Shown piece after piece: positions 12,640 to 22,266 of a stretch of DNA of 64,000 nt. Position numbers and translations under genes: made by a program. Origin of the DNA: Anisodus tanguticus (lineage: Eukaryota > Streptophyta > Magnoliopsida > Solanales > Solanaceae); the NCBI GenBank assembly GCA_034509755.1, contig CM067541.1, forward strand, positions 31,633,504-31,697,503, in the 5' to 3' direction. The notes beneath the pieces are model-generated. The model had not been told where the DNA came from, did not search any database, and worked only from the letters and a program-made list of their open reading frames with translations. How positions within the stretch are numbered: position 1 is the stretch's first letter; each line of letters starts with the position of its first letter.

Positions 12640-13680
12640 TTTTCTATTTTTTTTATAAAAATAAAATATATAAAAATGTGTGTGTGTGTTTGGAGGAGGT
12701 GGGGAGGGGTGTGGGATAAGAATTTTTTTACCACTTTTTATATTTTTTAAAAATAAAAGTAAGATAATATATACGAAATAGAAAATGTGTCTGGCGGTAT
12801 GGGGGGTGCGGGGTAAAAGTAATTTCTCACTTTTTAGATTTTTTTTTTATAAAAGTAAAATATATGAAATAAAAAATATGTTGGGGGGGGGGGGGGGGGG
12901 GGGGGGAGGAGGCGGAGTGGTGGTGGGGGGATGGGTGGGGTAAAAAAAGATTTCATACTTTTCATAATTTTTTATAAAAGTAAGATAAAAGATGTGAAAT
13001 AGAAAATGTGTGTGCGGGGTAAAAATAAATTTTTCTTTATAAAAGTAAAATATATGAAATAAGAATGTGCGGTGTGTGTAAGGGGGAAGGAGGGGGCAGG
13101 CGGGGTGGTGGTGCGGAGGGTGGTGTGTGGTGTAAAAAAAATTCATTCTTTATAAAAGTAAAATAAATGAAATAAAAATGTGTGGTGTGTGTGTATGTTG
13201 GGAGGGGGGAGGGGAGGGCATGCAGGGGTGGGGGTGTGGGGTCAAAAATGATTTTCTAATTTTCATAATTTTTCTAAGAGTAAGATAAAAGATATGAAAT
13301 AGAAAATATGTGTGTGCGGGGGTGGGGGTGGGGGGTGGTGGGGTCAGGGTGGGTGGTAAGAAAAATTTTGATTTTTCATAAATCTTTTATAAAAGTACAA
13401 TAAAATATATAAAATAAAAAATTCGGGGGAGAGGGGGGGTTGGGGGGATGTGGGGGTTGGGTGGTGGTAGTGGGGTGAGTGTTATTAGTGGGTGGGGGTG
13501 GGGGGAGTTGGAAGGGGTGAGGGAGAGTAAGGGGTGGCGTAGAGGTGTGTGGGATGTAGGGAGCAAGGGGTGGAGGTGGTGGGTGTGTAGGTAGGGTAGG
13601 GACCAGGGGTGGGGGTAAATATAGGTGGTTGGTGGGTGGTGGAGAGTGGGTTGGGGTGGGGAGGGGGAGGGGGGCATTGA
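12640..13680. repeat. G-rich minisatellite array
   Basis: About eight diverged units of roughly 100-125 bp. Each has an AT-rich half (TTTATAAAAGTAAAATATATGAAATAAAA) and a G/T-rich half (GTGTGTGGGGGGTGGGGTGGGG). AT-rich halves recur near 12645, 12740, 12850, 12970, 13035, 13150, 13270 and 13385. Unit length varies because the G-rich halves expand. Proline/histidine-rich minus-strand ORFs here are by-products of the repeat. Confidence 0.8.
12883..12906. repeat. Run of 24 consecutive G
   Basis: Uninterrupted G homopolymer inside the minisatellite, flanked by further GGGG blocks. The exact length is likely to be uncertain in the assembly. Confidence 0.85.
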
Positions 13681-13950
13681 TGTATTTTTTATCGATCCAG
13701 AAAATATTTTCTCTCAGATTTACATTATCTCCTATTTTGAGGAAAATGAGTTGTTATTGGGTCTAGTGAGACACATATATGGGTACCCAAATTTGACTCA
13801 TATTTGCTCATATTTTTATGGATTAAAAAGAGAATTGAATCCCATATTTATCCAACAGAAATATGAGTGACCCAATTCACTAAAATGTTTGTTAAATGGG
13901 CTAAGTCTCTAAATGTGGGCTCAAATTGCCACATCTGGATAGGAGCATCC

Positions 13951-16560
13951 AGGACATGCTGGAAGGAAGCATCCTCAACCTGTATACTAGAAATCTAGCG
14001 GCTCAGAATCAACTATGAGGTCCTGAACTGGTAGAATGTGTTGTATCTGCATCCAAAAAGAATGCAGCAAATGTAGCATGAGTACACAATATACCCCTAG
14101 TCATCATAGGCCGACAACGACGGAAGTTACATAACAGAAATAAATATCAAGTTGACTCTCGAGTAATCCTATACTAAACGGTTCGCTAGATCATATAAAT
14201 CACCTTGTCCACATAATAGTTCACTTAATCAAATAAGTCACTTTGTTCATATAAGAATTCATGTAAATCATCTCATTTACAGAAGAGTTCAATAACCAAT
14301 AATCCAAGTATCAAATGATCAATTAACAATGCCCTTTTATCAAGAAGTCATCCAAATCTCATTAACTATTCCAACCACTTATACCCATCAACAGGTAATC
14401 AATAAAATGATATATGTATGATATGAATGCAATGCATATGCCTAGTACCTTTGAATCCTGCCACTTATACCCATCAACAAGTAATCACTTGCTTCCTTAA
14501 ATATTAATAATTACTCCCTCCCTCGCAATTTACATGTTGTAGTTTGACTGGACACGAAGTTTAATAAATAAATAAAGACTTTTGAATCGTGTGGTCTAAA
14601 ATAAGTCAAAGATATTTGTGTGATTATAGATCATCTCGTTAAACGTAAAAGGTAAAGTTTAAAGTTAACTTGTTGCAAAATAAGAAAATGTGTCATTCTT
14701 TTTTGGACTGACTAAAGAAAAAGTGTCATTTTGTGTGTGTTTACAGGGGTTCTGATGGTCCCATATGAAATGCAAGTGAAATGTATCCAATGCAATGGCC
14801 ATATGCATCCGGTATACACACGCTTCTGCAGTAGGTTTCACGTGACCCATGAGGGACTCATAAGGTCTATATATGCACTCGGAATACTAGATCTCCAAGA
14901 TCACATTGGGTATTAGCCCATAGGCTATCATATCATCTTCTTCATCATCACTCCTGTCTATGTACCATATCCACATCCGGCATCTTCCGGCCCTTTCCTC
15001 GTATCCCATAAATGAAGTTGTTAATAATATAATGAATGAATGTAATGGATATGCGTACACTATGCAAATGCATAATATCAATTCAATTTATCAGGATGAA
15101 CTCTTCTTTCATAGTTTAGACGAGATGTGGGGTGGTGCATGCATGACATGTCAATAATCACGTAAATCAATCAATCATGACTAACATAGCCCAAATAAAT
15201 AGCAGTCAAAACAATCTAAGTGTATTTATGCACCACCTCCAAGGCCCAAAGGCTAAACGCATAGTCTATATCACAAGTATAACTATTTTCTATTTTATTT
15301 ATCCTTACAGATACACTGGTACCCGCACAAGTGTTCGTCACTTTACGAGTACGGGACGCCCAATTTTGAATAACGCCCCTTAATTAATTTAACCAACACA
15401 AAACACTACATGAAAGATCTAGTAAGTCTGAACTTACCTGAATCCGCAGCCGAAAAGCCACTACGCTGCCTTTCCCTTCCTTAGAGCCTCCGAATGAGCC
15501 CACTCTGTTCAAATACAACATCTACATAAGAATACGAAGCTAACAATATCCAGATTGCTATATAAAGGTTCTAGTCCCAAAAATCATGTTACACATAGTC
15601 TAGATAGTCATAATCTTAAATATCACCCCAAATAAGCCTTTAATTTGATCAAGAACACTAAACCCATATTCATGGATAAAACCCTTATTTCTATGTTCTA
15701 AATCACAAGAGGAATCACTAATTTAAGTATGGAAACATGAATAAATGCTTAGATTAGAATTAAGATCTAACTCTAAAGACGAATATTGAAAACCCCCTTT
15801 GAAATCCCTAAATTTCGTGCTCCAAATCTCCCAAAATAATTTTAGAATGAAGTGGGTTCTAATTGAAAAAATCCGTAATTAAACTGCCAGGCTAATCGCA
15901 GGTGCGAGGAGCCCAGCGTAGGTGCGAACATGTACCAGCGGCCCAATCCACATAGGTGCTAGGCCCAACTCCATTCCCCCTTTCCCCAGGTGCGAGAGAC
16001 CACTCGCAGGTGGATCCGCATCTTCGCATCCCACATCGCAGGTGCAACCAAGGTTTGCCATATCTAACATCGCACATGCATACATTCTAGCGTAGGTTTG
16101 GGCTCGCAGGTGCTGTCACATCAGTAACCAGCCGAACCCAACCCACTTCCAAGTTTCCAAACTTCGATCCAACATTCGAGACTCTTTTGACATCCTCCGA
16201 ACACAAACTAACTATTCATTTCAATCATAAAACATGCCTCAGACTCGCTCGTGTACTCTGAATTCCCAAAAAAGGTCTCCTTGACCCGATGTTGACCAAG
16301 GTTAACTCTTAAACTATGAAAATCTTAGTTCTCAACAACTATCCAAAACGCACCCGAATGCCCCGGGACTAGAACCAAAGGCTTGACTAAGTCATAACTG
16401 TTATTTCGGACCTAACAGAATCTACAAAACTTTGTAAATGATGCATTTACCCTCAAGTTTGACTTTGGCCAAACTTTTCCCTCTCTTTAAGTTAAAAGCT
16501 TCCAAATTTACTAAAATTGATCTGAAACCCATATGATTATCTCGGGAATTGTGCCACCAT
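13951..16560. mobile_element. Degenerate LTR-retrotransposon sequence
   Basis: The stretch has the texture of a Gypsy LTR: scattered 'GTACGGGACGCCC' and 'CTTACCTGAATCCGCAGCCG' motifs, no protein domain and only short frames. A 26-bp direct repeat (CCACTTATACCCATCAACA) occurs at about 14376 and 14461. Neither a terminal TG/CA pair nor a primer site could be fixed, so limits and orientation are tentative. Antisense ORFs at 15879-16085 are low-complexity artefacts. Confidence 0.35.
14512..14735. mobile_element. Truncated Stowaway-like MITE
   Basis: It begins TACTCCCTCCCTCGCAATTT. It continues with the family's usual interior (TTTGACTGGACACGAAGTTTAA, GACTTTTGAATCGTGTGG, TGTCATTCTTTTTTGGACTGAC) and breaks off at AAAGTGTCATTTT. 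The inverted 3' end (...GGGAGGGAGTA) is missing. It is inserted in the LTR-like sequence around it. Confidence 0.65.
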
Positions 16561-16603
16561 CGGCACAAGAAACTACGGGAAGGGTATTTTGAGGAATTTT
16601 AGG

Positions 16604-16735
16604 TAAGGAAACAAGCTTGCAATTTTCATAAGGAACTGCAAGCTTGTAGTATAAGGAACTCAAATTATTTAGGTAGAAAACTCAAATCTGCAAGCTTGTA
16701 GTATAAGGAAACAAGCTTGCAGATTTTCTAACAAA
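16604..16735. repeat. Cluster of HindIII-centred direct and inverted repeats
   Basis: A 23-bp direct repeat (CTGCAAGCTTGTAGTATAAG plus GAA) lies at 16636-16658 and 16688-16710. A perfect 13-bp inverted repeat, TCTGCAAGCTTGT (16687-16699) and ACAAGCTTGCAGA (16711-16723), encloses an 11-base loop. Another ACAAGCTTGCA lies at about 16610. The cluster sits at the left edge of the pararetrovirus and may be part of its leader or mark the integration junction. Confidence 0.75.
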
Positions 16736-16749
16736 TCAGGCCTCGGATA

Positions 16750-16980
16750 ATGCAGAGATCCAGGTACATAATAAACATGCCACCAGGAGGAAGAAGAATT
16801 ATAAAACAAGAATCAGATTCCTCAACTGAGGATCAAAATAAGGAGAATCACTCAGATATGAAGATACATATGGACTTTTGGGAATCACAATCATACTACA
16901 ACTACACTGGATATGCCACAGTATGGAGACAACATCAAACCTCAAAACTCAATTGGAGATCATATTACACACTAGCTTAA
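16750..16980 (+). other. Small ORF of unknown status at the pararetrovirus left edge
   Basis: A 76-codon frame, polar and without recognisable domain. It sits 277 bp before the viral tRNA-Met site, in the region expected to hold the viral RNA leader, where short ORFs are usual in caulimovirids. It could equally be flanking plant sequence. I assign no function. Confidence 0.3.
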
Positions 16981-17093
16981 GTTTATATTTTGTGACTGAT
17001 CATACAGGATAGCCCATTCTTTTTTATTTTATTTTAGCTAGTTCATATTATAGGCATCATGTAACATAACACTTTTTTGTTTTTGCAATTATT

Positions 17094-17118
17094 AATAAAA
17101 ACTCTGATAGGCAATAAA
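17094..17118 (+). promoter_or_regulatory. Candidate poly(A) signals in the viral leader
   Basis: Two AATAAA hexamers (17094-17099 and 17113-17118) lie 140-165 bp before the tRNA-Met site. Caulimovirids place the poly(A) signal of the terminally redundant pregenomic RNA in the leader. Position fits, but the region is AT-rich and chance matches are easy. Confidence 0.35.
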
Positions 17119-17256
17119 AGACGTATTAGAGTATAATTTGTTAAAAATGACTATGCAAGTCATTACATTTTTTAACTTCAAATTACTTGATGCGAATTTT
17201 AAATGTTGTCCTTCGGAAATGGATTGGAATAAGGTAGAAACAATTGCCAATGAAAA

Positions 17257-17270
17257 TGGTATCAAAGCTT
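17257..17270 (+). other. Pararetroviral tRNA-Met primer binding site
   Basis: TGGTATCAAAGCTT differs by one base from the TGGTATCAGAGC complement of initiator tRNA-Met. In caulimovirids this is where minus-strand DNA synthesis starts and is the conventional genome origin. It lies just before the first viral ORF. Confidence 0.75.
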
Positions 17271-17293
17271 GAAAATGGAATAAGTTATAAACA

Positions 17294-17640
17294 ATGAAAA
17301 CCCGCAAAGAATTTGCCCAAGCCAGAGCATTAAATAAAAGAATGTTCACACTAAAAATGATAAGACACCTAGTATTACAAAGAAGGAATCACACTGAAAC
17401 ATTAGTAAATACTATAGTGATTTAGTAGAATTAAAGAAACTAGGACTAGCAATAAAGAAATTGAAAGATTATGAGAAAATAAAAGAAGAGGCTGACTTAG
17501 CAAAGATAAGTTCTAATTTGGACGATGTTATAAGAAATTACAGAGTATTGATAGATCTCAACACCGAATTAGATGGAATAAACCAAGAAATAGCATATTG
17601 TAAGGAAGATCTACGAATGACAATAGAACACTATGGATGA
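17294..17640 (+). pseudogene. Viral ORF 1, small helical protein (frameshifted)
   Basis: Begins 24 bp after the primer site with ATG at 17294. Rich in lysine, leucine and glutamate in a helical pattern. One net frameshift near 17415 separates the first 40 codons from the remainder, which runs to TGA at 17638-17640. The end overlaps the next ORF's start in the octamer ATGGATGA (17633-17640), a layout suited to termination-reinitiation. No known domain; small ORFs of unknown function in this place occur in several caulimovirid genera. Confidence 0.55.
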
Positions 17641-18007
17641 AAATAGACTGATAGAACAACAAAATAAATTAGAAGAACTTAGAATGATAGTAGAAAAACC
17701 CTTTACATATAATAGAGATATAAACCAACATATAATAAGTTGCAGAATAAGTATAGATATAATAAATAAGAAAGATAAAATCTTACAAGAAAATGCTAAA
17801 GAAGTTTATGAACAGGAAAGTACTATTAAAGAATTAAAAAATAAAATAGCACTAAAAGACGAAGAGTTAAGACAAAAGGAAGAAGAAAAAATAAAACTTC
17901 TAGAAAATAAATTAAGAGAAATAATCAGAAAGGATAATGAATTAAAAGATCTAAATGATATAATAGAAGAACAATATAAGTACATCAACTTATTAAAATA
18001 TGGATAA
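17633..18007 (+). CDS. Viral ORF 2, coiled-coil protein (frame intact)
   Basis: An unbroken 124-codon frame, ATG at 17633 in ATGGATGA and stop TAA at 18005-18007 in ATGGATAA, which also holds the next start. The product is very polar. From about residue 60 it is almost continuous Lys/Glu/Leu/Ile heptads (for example 'TIKELKNKIALKDEELRQKE'), predicting a long coiled coil. It is one of the few viral frames here without a stop. It might correspond to a virion-associated or transmission-helper-like protein, which are also coiled coils in caulimoviruses, but nothing in the sequence proves this. Confidence 0.5.
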   Translation: MDENRLIEQQNKLEELRMIVEKPFTYNRDINQHIISCRISIDIINKKDKILQENAKEVYEQESTIKELKNKIALKDEELRQKEEEKIKLLENKLREIIRKDNELKDLNDIIEEQYKYINLLKYG

Positions 18008-19254
18008 AGGAAAGGAAATAGTAGAAGACTCTAAAGAAACATATTATCAGATGAATACATATGAAGGAGGATCAACACAAACACTAAGCTTTAAACCAGA
18101 AACATATCAGAAAATACAAGATGAAAAAGAAGAATTATCCATAAAGAAAATATTTAAAACAAAATGGTTTGAAAGAAATAAAGAAATAAGATACATAGCA
18201 CACAAGTGTAAATGGGAGAACAAAAATAAACTTGATAACAAATGAAGTAATAAAAAGAGAGTTATCAAAACTATCTACTAGGGAAGCTAAAAAATATAGA
18301 AATATATACTTTGGAGGAGTAGAATTTACTATAAAAACATACTTTCTGAAAAACATAGATACACCTATACAAATATACATATTAGATGATAGAATATTAG
18401 GAAATCTACAAGATGCTTTAATATCAGTAGTAAAAGGAAATTTAATATATCAGAAATTAAAATTTACGGTACAACCAGACTTTAGTATATAATTAAAAGA
18501 TGAACACAAAGACTTAGCCTTAACACTATATTATAAACTAGATGGAATAACAATGCCACCAGGAAGTAAAGTCATAAGTATTGAAACAAAAATGATATAT
18601 GCCCTAACAGGAAATCACCATGTAAAGAAACAACATGAAATGAATATATTAGTACCAAGAATGTACCAAGAAATATTAGAACAAATAGAACATAAAGAAA
18701 ATTCCAAAATAACTATACCAGAAGAAATATATATGGATTTTAATACAAGAACACTTACACCTTCCAAAAGACTAATACCAAAAATAGAAGGATCAAGATT
18801 AAGTATTACGAGAGAACTAACGATGTCACGACAAACTAGTGTCATACAACCTCGAATATTAGATTTAATAAATATAAACACAAACCGATTAAAAATTAAA
18901 GTAATAATATTTAAAGGTATGATAACGACATACTGTATAGCTGAAGTAAATACTGGAGCTATTAAAAGTTTTATACATAAAAGTAAAATTGATGAAAATG
19001 ATTGTGATTTAATAGACCCACAAACTTATAATTATCCTGAAAATGAAAGAGAAATAATAATTACCAAAAGTATTAATTTAAGATTCAAAATCTAAGATTT
19101 AGAGTATAAGATAAATATAGGAGTAATAGAATATGATAGTTTTAATGAACTACTTCTAGGAAGTTACTTTTTAACCATGATAAATTATAAGATAAATAAT
19201 AACGGAATTGAAATAAATGATCAAGGGAAAACAAGATTCATAAACAAAGTATGA
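18000..19254 (+). pseudogene. Viral ORF 3: movement protein plus second retropepsin-like domain
   Basis: ATG at 18000 overlaps ORF 2. A frameshift near 18232-18245 leads into a segment typical of caulimovirid 30K movement proteins: 'YRNIYFGGVEFTIKTYF' (about 18295-18345), then 'DDRILGNLQDALI' and 'LIYQKLKFTVQPDFSI'. An in-frame TAA follows at 18490-18492; downstream come 'LALTLYYKLDGI' and 'MIYALTGNHHVKK'. Such proteins form tubules that carry virions through plasmodesmata. The C-terminal third has a retropepsin-like signature, VNTGA (18946-18960) and LLLGSYFL (19150-19173). The catalytic Asp is replaced by Asn, and a TAA lies between at 19093-19095. The ORF ends at TGA 19252-19254, overlapping the next ATG in ATGA. 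Confidence 0.75.
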
Positions 19255-19476
19255 ATATACAAAAAGAGATAATAGAGAAAAATATTGAAATTAAAATCAA
19301 TAAAAACGGCTTTATCAGAAGAAATATTCTCACAACTTATATACTTAAAATACAAGGCAAAAGAAATAAAACTAGAAGAAAAGATACAACAGTTAGAGCA
19401 ACAATGTGAAAAGTTTGATAAAATATGGATAGATATGGGAAACGGATGGAGGAAAAGAATTAATAATCCTGACTAA
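19251..19476 (+). pseudogene. Viral small ORF after the movement protein, coiled coil (frameshifted)
   Basis: The ATG at 19251 overlaps the movement ORF stop (ATGA). That frame soon loses sense. From about 19285 a second frame continues to TAA at 19474-19476 with a strong heptad stretch 'EIKLEEKIQQLEQQCEKFD'. This suggests one ORF with a frameshift. Function unknown. Its position between movement and capsid genes is where caulimoviruses carry aphid-factor and virion-associated genes; that parallel is positional only. Confidence 0.45.
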
Positions 19477-19528
19477 CTCTAACGAAAAAATTACTGCATT
19501 ATGGGAGGAAATAGTAGTAAAAGAAAAA

Positions 19529-19798
19529 ATGAAGAATACATTAATATTAATGGATGAAATAAAAGAAACTCAAACTAAAATGCAAGAAATAATAAGAGAA
19601 GAATTAACAAAATTATGGAATATATCTGAGGTACCAACATTTAAAATAATACTAGAAAAACTAAACGTATTAGTAGAAGATAAAAGTAAAGATAAAAGAA
19701 AACAAGTAGAAGAAGATGAACCTAGTACGAGCAAAGAAAACAATATAATTAGCACTACAACCAGAAATAGTACCAATAGATGCTTGGAGAAGGAGTAA
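19529..19798 (+). CDS. Viral small ORF, Lys/Glu-rich (possible fragment)
   Basis: An 89-codon frame from an internal ATG. The first half is amphipathic helix; the second half is charged (KSKDKRKQVEEDE) and ends in a Ser/Thr/Asn-rich segment. It probably continues the reading begun just upstream, since the open frame extends before the ATG. No domain recognised. It may be part of the same decayed protein as its neighbours. Confidence 0.4.
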   Translation: MKNTLILMDEIKETQTKMQEIIREELTKLWNISEVPTFKIILEKLNVLVEDKSKDKRKQVEEDEPSTSKENNIISTTTRNSTNRCLEKE

Positions 19799-19903
19799 AG
19801 AACCAATAATGGTAGATATAGTAAAATAAAACCAAGATTGCCAAAGAAAGTAGAAAAACTATTAGATAGCTTAGCAATATTAAGTAAGAAAAAATAATTT
19901 TAA

Positions 19904-20455
19904 ATGGAAAATCAAGAACCTAGTGTACGTACGTTTTTAAGAAACCATGGAAAAAATATACTGAAAAGAGAACGATACAAGTATGAACCAATGAAAAAGA
20001 AAGAAAAAACCACACCAGACAATAATTAAAAAAGTGAAAACATGTACTTAAAAGACGTAGAGAAAACAACCAACGAGTATTTAAATCTAAAATTAGATAA
20101 ACAAGAACGAAAATTATGTGAATTAGAAACAGAAAACACCAAATTTAAAACACACAATAATGAGGAATGGTACAACAAATATAAAAATACAAACGCAAAT
20201 TTAAGGAGACAAAGAAAGTATTAAAAGAAACCAAAGTAGAACTAAAACAGACAAAAGAAGAATTGGAAGATGTAAAACAAGAATTAACTGATGTAAAACA
20301 AGAATTAGGAGAATTAAAAGATAAAATAAAAATCCTAAGAGAAGAGATAAAAAGATTAAAGGGTAAAAAGAAAGTAAGAAGTAATAGAACAAGATAAGAA
20401 ACTACAACTAGTACTGAAAAGACTGAGAGTGATACTAACGAAGACAACAACATTG
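19904..20455 (+). pseudogene. Viral coiled-coil ORF before capsid gene (broken)
   Basis: Starts ATG at 19904 (MENQEPSVRTFLRNHG). It has an in-frame TAA just before 20042, then runs on in the same frame to 20224, and after a frame change gives nearly unbroken Lys/Glu/Leu heptads to about 20395. The segment 20225-20330 includes a short internal repeat (GAATTR..GATGTAAAACAAGAATTA). A long coiled coil is predicted. Function unknown. Confidence 0.4.
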
Positions 20456-20556
20456 AATTAGTAAACTAAGAGGTAAAAATAGCAGAATTCATAGAAGAGG
20501 AAGAAGACTTAGAGATAGTAAAAGAAAATAACCAGATAATAGTAGTCTTACAAAAA

Positions 20557-21987
20557 ATGAAAAGTTTACATGCAATCATAGAACATGAACATGAACATGA
20601 AAGTGATATAGAAGATGAATTTAATAATCCTATAGAAACAGAAATAGAAACTGATGATATAATAAATGAAGATGCAAATGATTACCCAGAGGAAGAATTA
20701 GTAGATCCCAACCTGGAAATAATAAATAGAAGACAAACTAGATTACCAAATCATTTATCAGTAGGACAACAAGCTGAATTTATAGAATTTGTAGGATCAA
20801 TGGCACAAGACGTAAATTACAGTGGATATTTCTTAGACTTAGACAATGTTTATGATGAACAAGAAATAGGAAGAAGAATAAATGATTGGAATCTTGGAAT
20901 GTATATAGCATTAATGAACTCCACACAAATAGAAAACCTAGAATATATGTATGATTTGATATCTAAAACATTAATTGGAAAAGTAGCTTATTGGATAGAA
21001 TCCATAGCATACCAATTAAGAAGAGAAGTATTTAGCCATGCAGGACATTGGAAATCTATGCTAATAATATTTGATATCATACTAAAAAGAGATTTTTTAG
21101 GAGAAAAATGGTTGGTAGCATGAGAAAATGTACTTGCAGAAAGAAAAACTAAGATAATAATGAATTTAAATAACATGAAATGTTGTAAAATTAATAAATT
21201 ACCAGAATACACAATAAGTTTTAGTAAGTTCTTTTATGAAGCAAGATTCTTGCTAGAAAAAGGTTTAATATATCAACAACGTTATTATGATCACCTACCT
21301 ATACCTTATAACACAGAAATATCAAAGGAATACACCCAACTAGAACCAAGAGAAAATACATTAGGAGAAAGAATAAGAGTACTAAGAACATATCTTATGC
21401 GAAAATGTGAAGAATATAGGATGCAACAAAAGATTAAAAAAGAAAAGAAAATAGGATTAAGGGAGGTATGTGGATTTACGGAAAAAAGATTAGTATTCGG
21501 ATGTGATGATAATAAAAGAGAAAAGAAATATAAAAAAGGCCATAAAAAGAAATACCAACACAAAAGATATAAAAGATATAATAATTACAACAGACAAAAA
21601 CAACAACCTTATTACAAACCTTATAGGAAAAAGAGATTTAAAAGGTAGAGAAATACCCCTGAAACCAGGAAAAAATTCAAGCATAAGAGAAAATTTTGAA
21701 AAAGAAAATATGTAAAACCAATTGAAGAAGAAAAACTTAAAGAATGTAAATGTTGGAATTGCAATGAAAAATGACATTATGCTAATAAATGCCCAAAGCT
21801 AAAGAAAAAAGGTGTAAAATATATAGACATTACACAATTTATAATGAGTCTACAACAAATAAAAGAAGAAAATAATAATTGGTACGAATATGAAGATTTT
21901 TATGTCAGTCAAACTGATGAAGAAACTGAATCAGAAAACATTAACTTTGTTAACCAAGACTCAGAAAGTGAAAACAATTCTACATAA
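20557..21987 (+). pseudogene. Viral capsid protein with zinc knuckle (four in-frame stops)
   Basis: A single frame of 476 codons. It has an acidic N-terminus ('EHEHEHESDIEDEF', about residues 8-21), then a capsid-like core ('QAEFIEFVGSMAQDVNYSGY', 'DWNLGMYIALMNS', 'YWIESIAYQLRREVF'), a lysine-rich tract (about residues 300-395), a C-X2-C-X4-H-X4-C zinc knuckle at 21745-21787 and an acidic tail. This is the caulimovirid capsid plan; the basic tract and knuckle bind the pregenome. In-frame stops lie at 21121 (TGA), 21646 (TAG), 21697 (TGA) and 21772 (TGA, inside the knuckle), with no frameshift. The frame is open upstream to about 20470, so the true start may be earlier. It ends TAA at 21985, directly followed by the next ATG. 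Confidence 0.8.
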
Positions 21988-22266
21988 ATGAAGTCGCAAG
22001 AAGAAAGAAAATTACTAGAAGAAAGAGATTACTGGATGCAATATGAAAGGTATGTTCGCAATAAACTCATTACGACTGCTAGTGAAACAGGAAATAGATA
22101 CTATAGTGATAGGTACAAAAAGATTACAAAAAGTCTTAGCAGAATAGGAGAAAGGTTAAGTGATATAAGATGGAAGAAATTACTAGAAGAAGTAAAAGAA
22201 ATGGAACAAGATGAAGAGCTTCAACAAAGATTAAAAGAAATGGATTTAGAACGAAATAATAATTAG
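21988..22266 (+). CDS. Viral small ORF between capsid and polymerase (frame intact)
   Basis: A 92-codon frame beginning immediately after the capsid stop and ending TAG immediately before the polymerase ATG, all in one frame. Highly charged, with helical Glu/Lys-rich ends ('LLEEVKEMEQDEELQQRLKE'). The product could be separate, or the two stop codons could be decayed sense codons joining capsid, linker and polymerase into one polyprotein. The exact stop-ATG abutment at both ends favours genuine ORF boundaries, but I cannot decide. No domain recognised. Confidence 0.45.
   Translation: MKSQEERKLLEERDYWMQYERYVRNKLITTASETGNRYYSDRYKKITKSLSRIGERLSDIRWKKLLEEVKEMEQDEELQQRLKEMDLERNNN

Larger units (their letters stand above)
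12421..13950. mobile_element. Putative non-autonomous hAT-like element swollen by a minisatellite
   Basis: The left edge (12421-12545) carries repeated 'AAAATGGGTTGGGT' motifs and a CTGTCACGATTTGA end. The right edge (13770-13950) carries the complementary style (ACCCAATTCACTAAAATG...GGGCTCAAATTGCCACATCTGG). The ends can be aligned as imperfect inverted repeats (TGTCACGATTTGA against TGTGGCAATTTGA), but no clear 8-bp duplication is visible. The interior is almost wholly the G-rich tandem array described separately. Confidence 0.35.

Noticed and set aside
12847..13677. Pro/His/Thr-rich minus-strand ORFs resembling extensins
   Set aside because: Translations of the G-rich minisatellite; they follow repeat units and have no conserved start or signal peptide.
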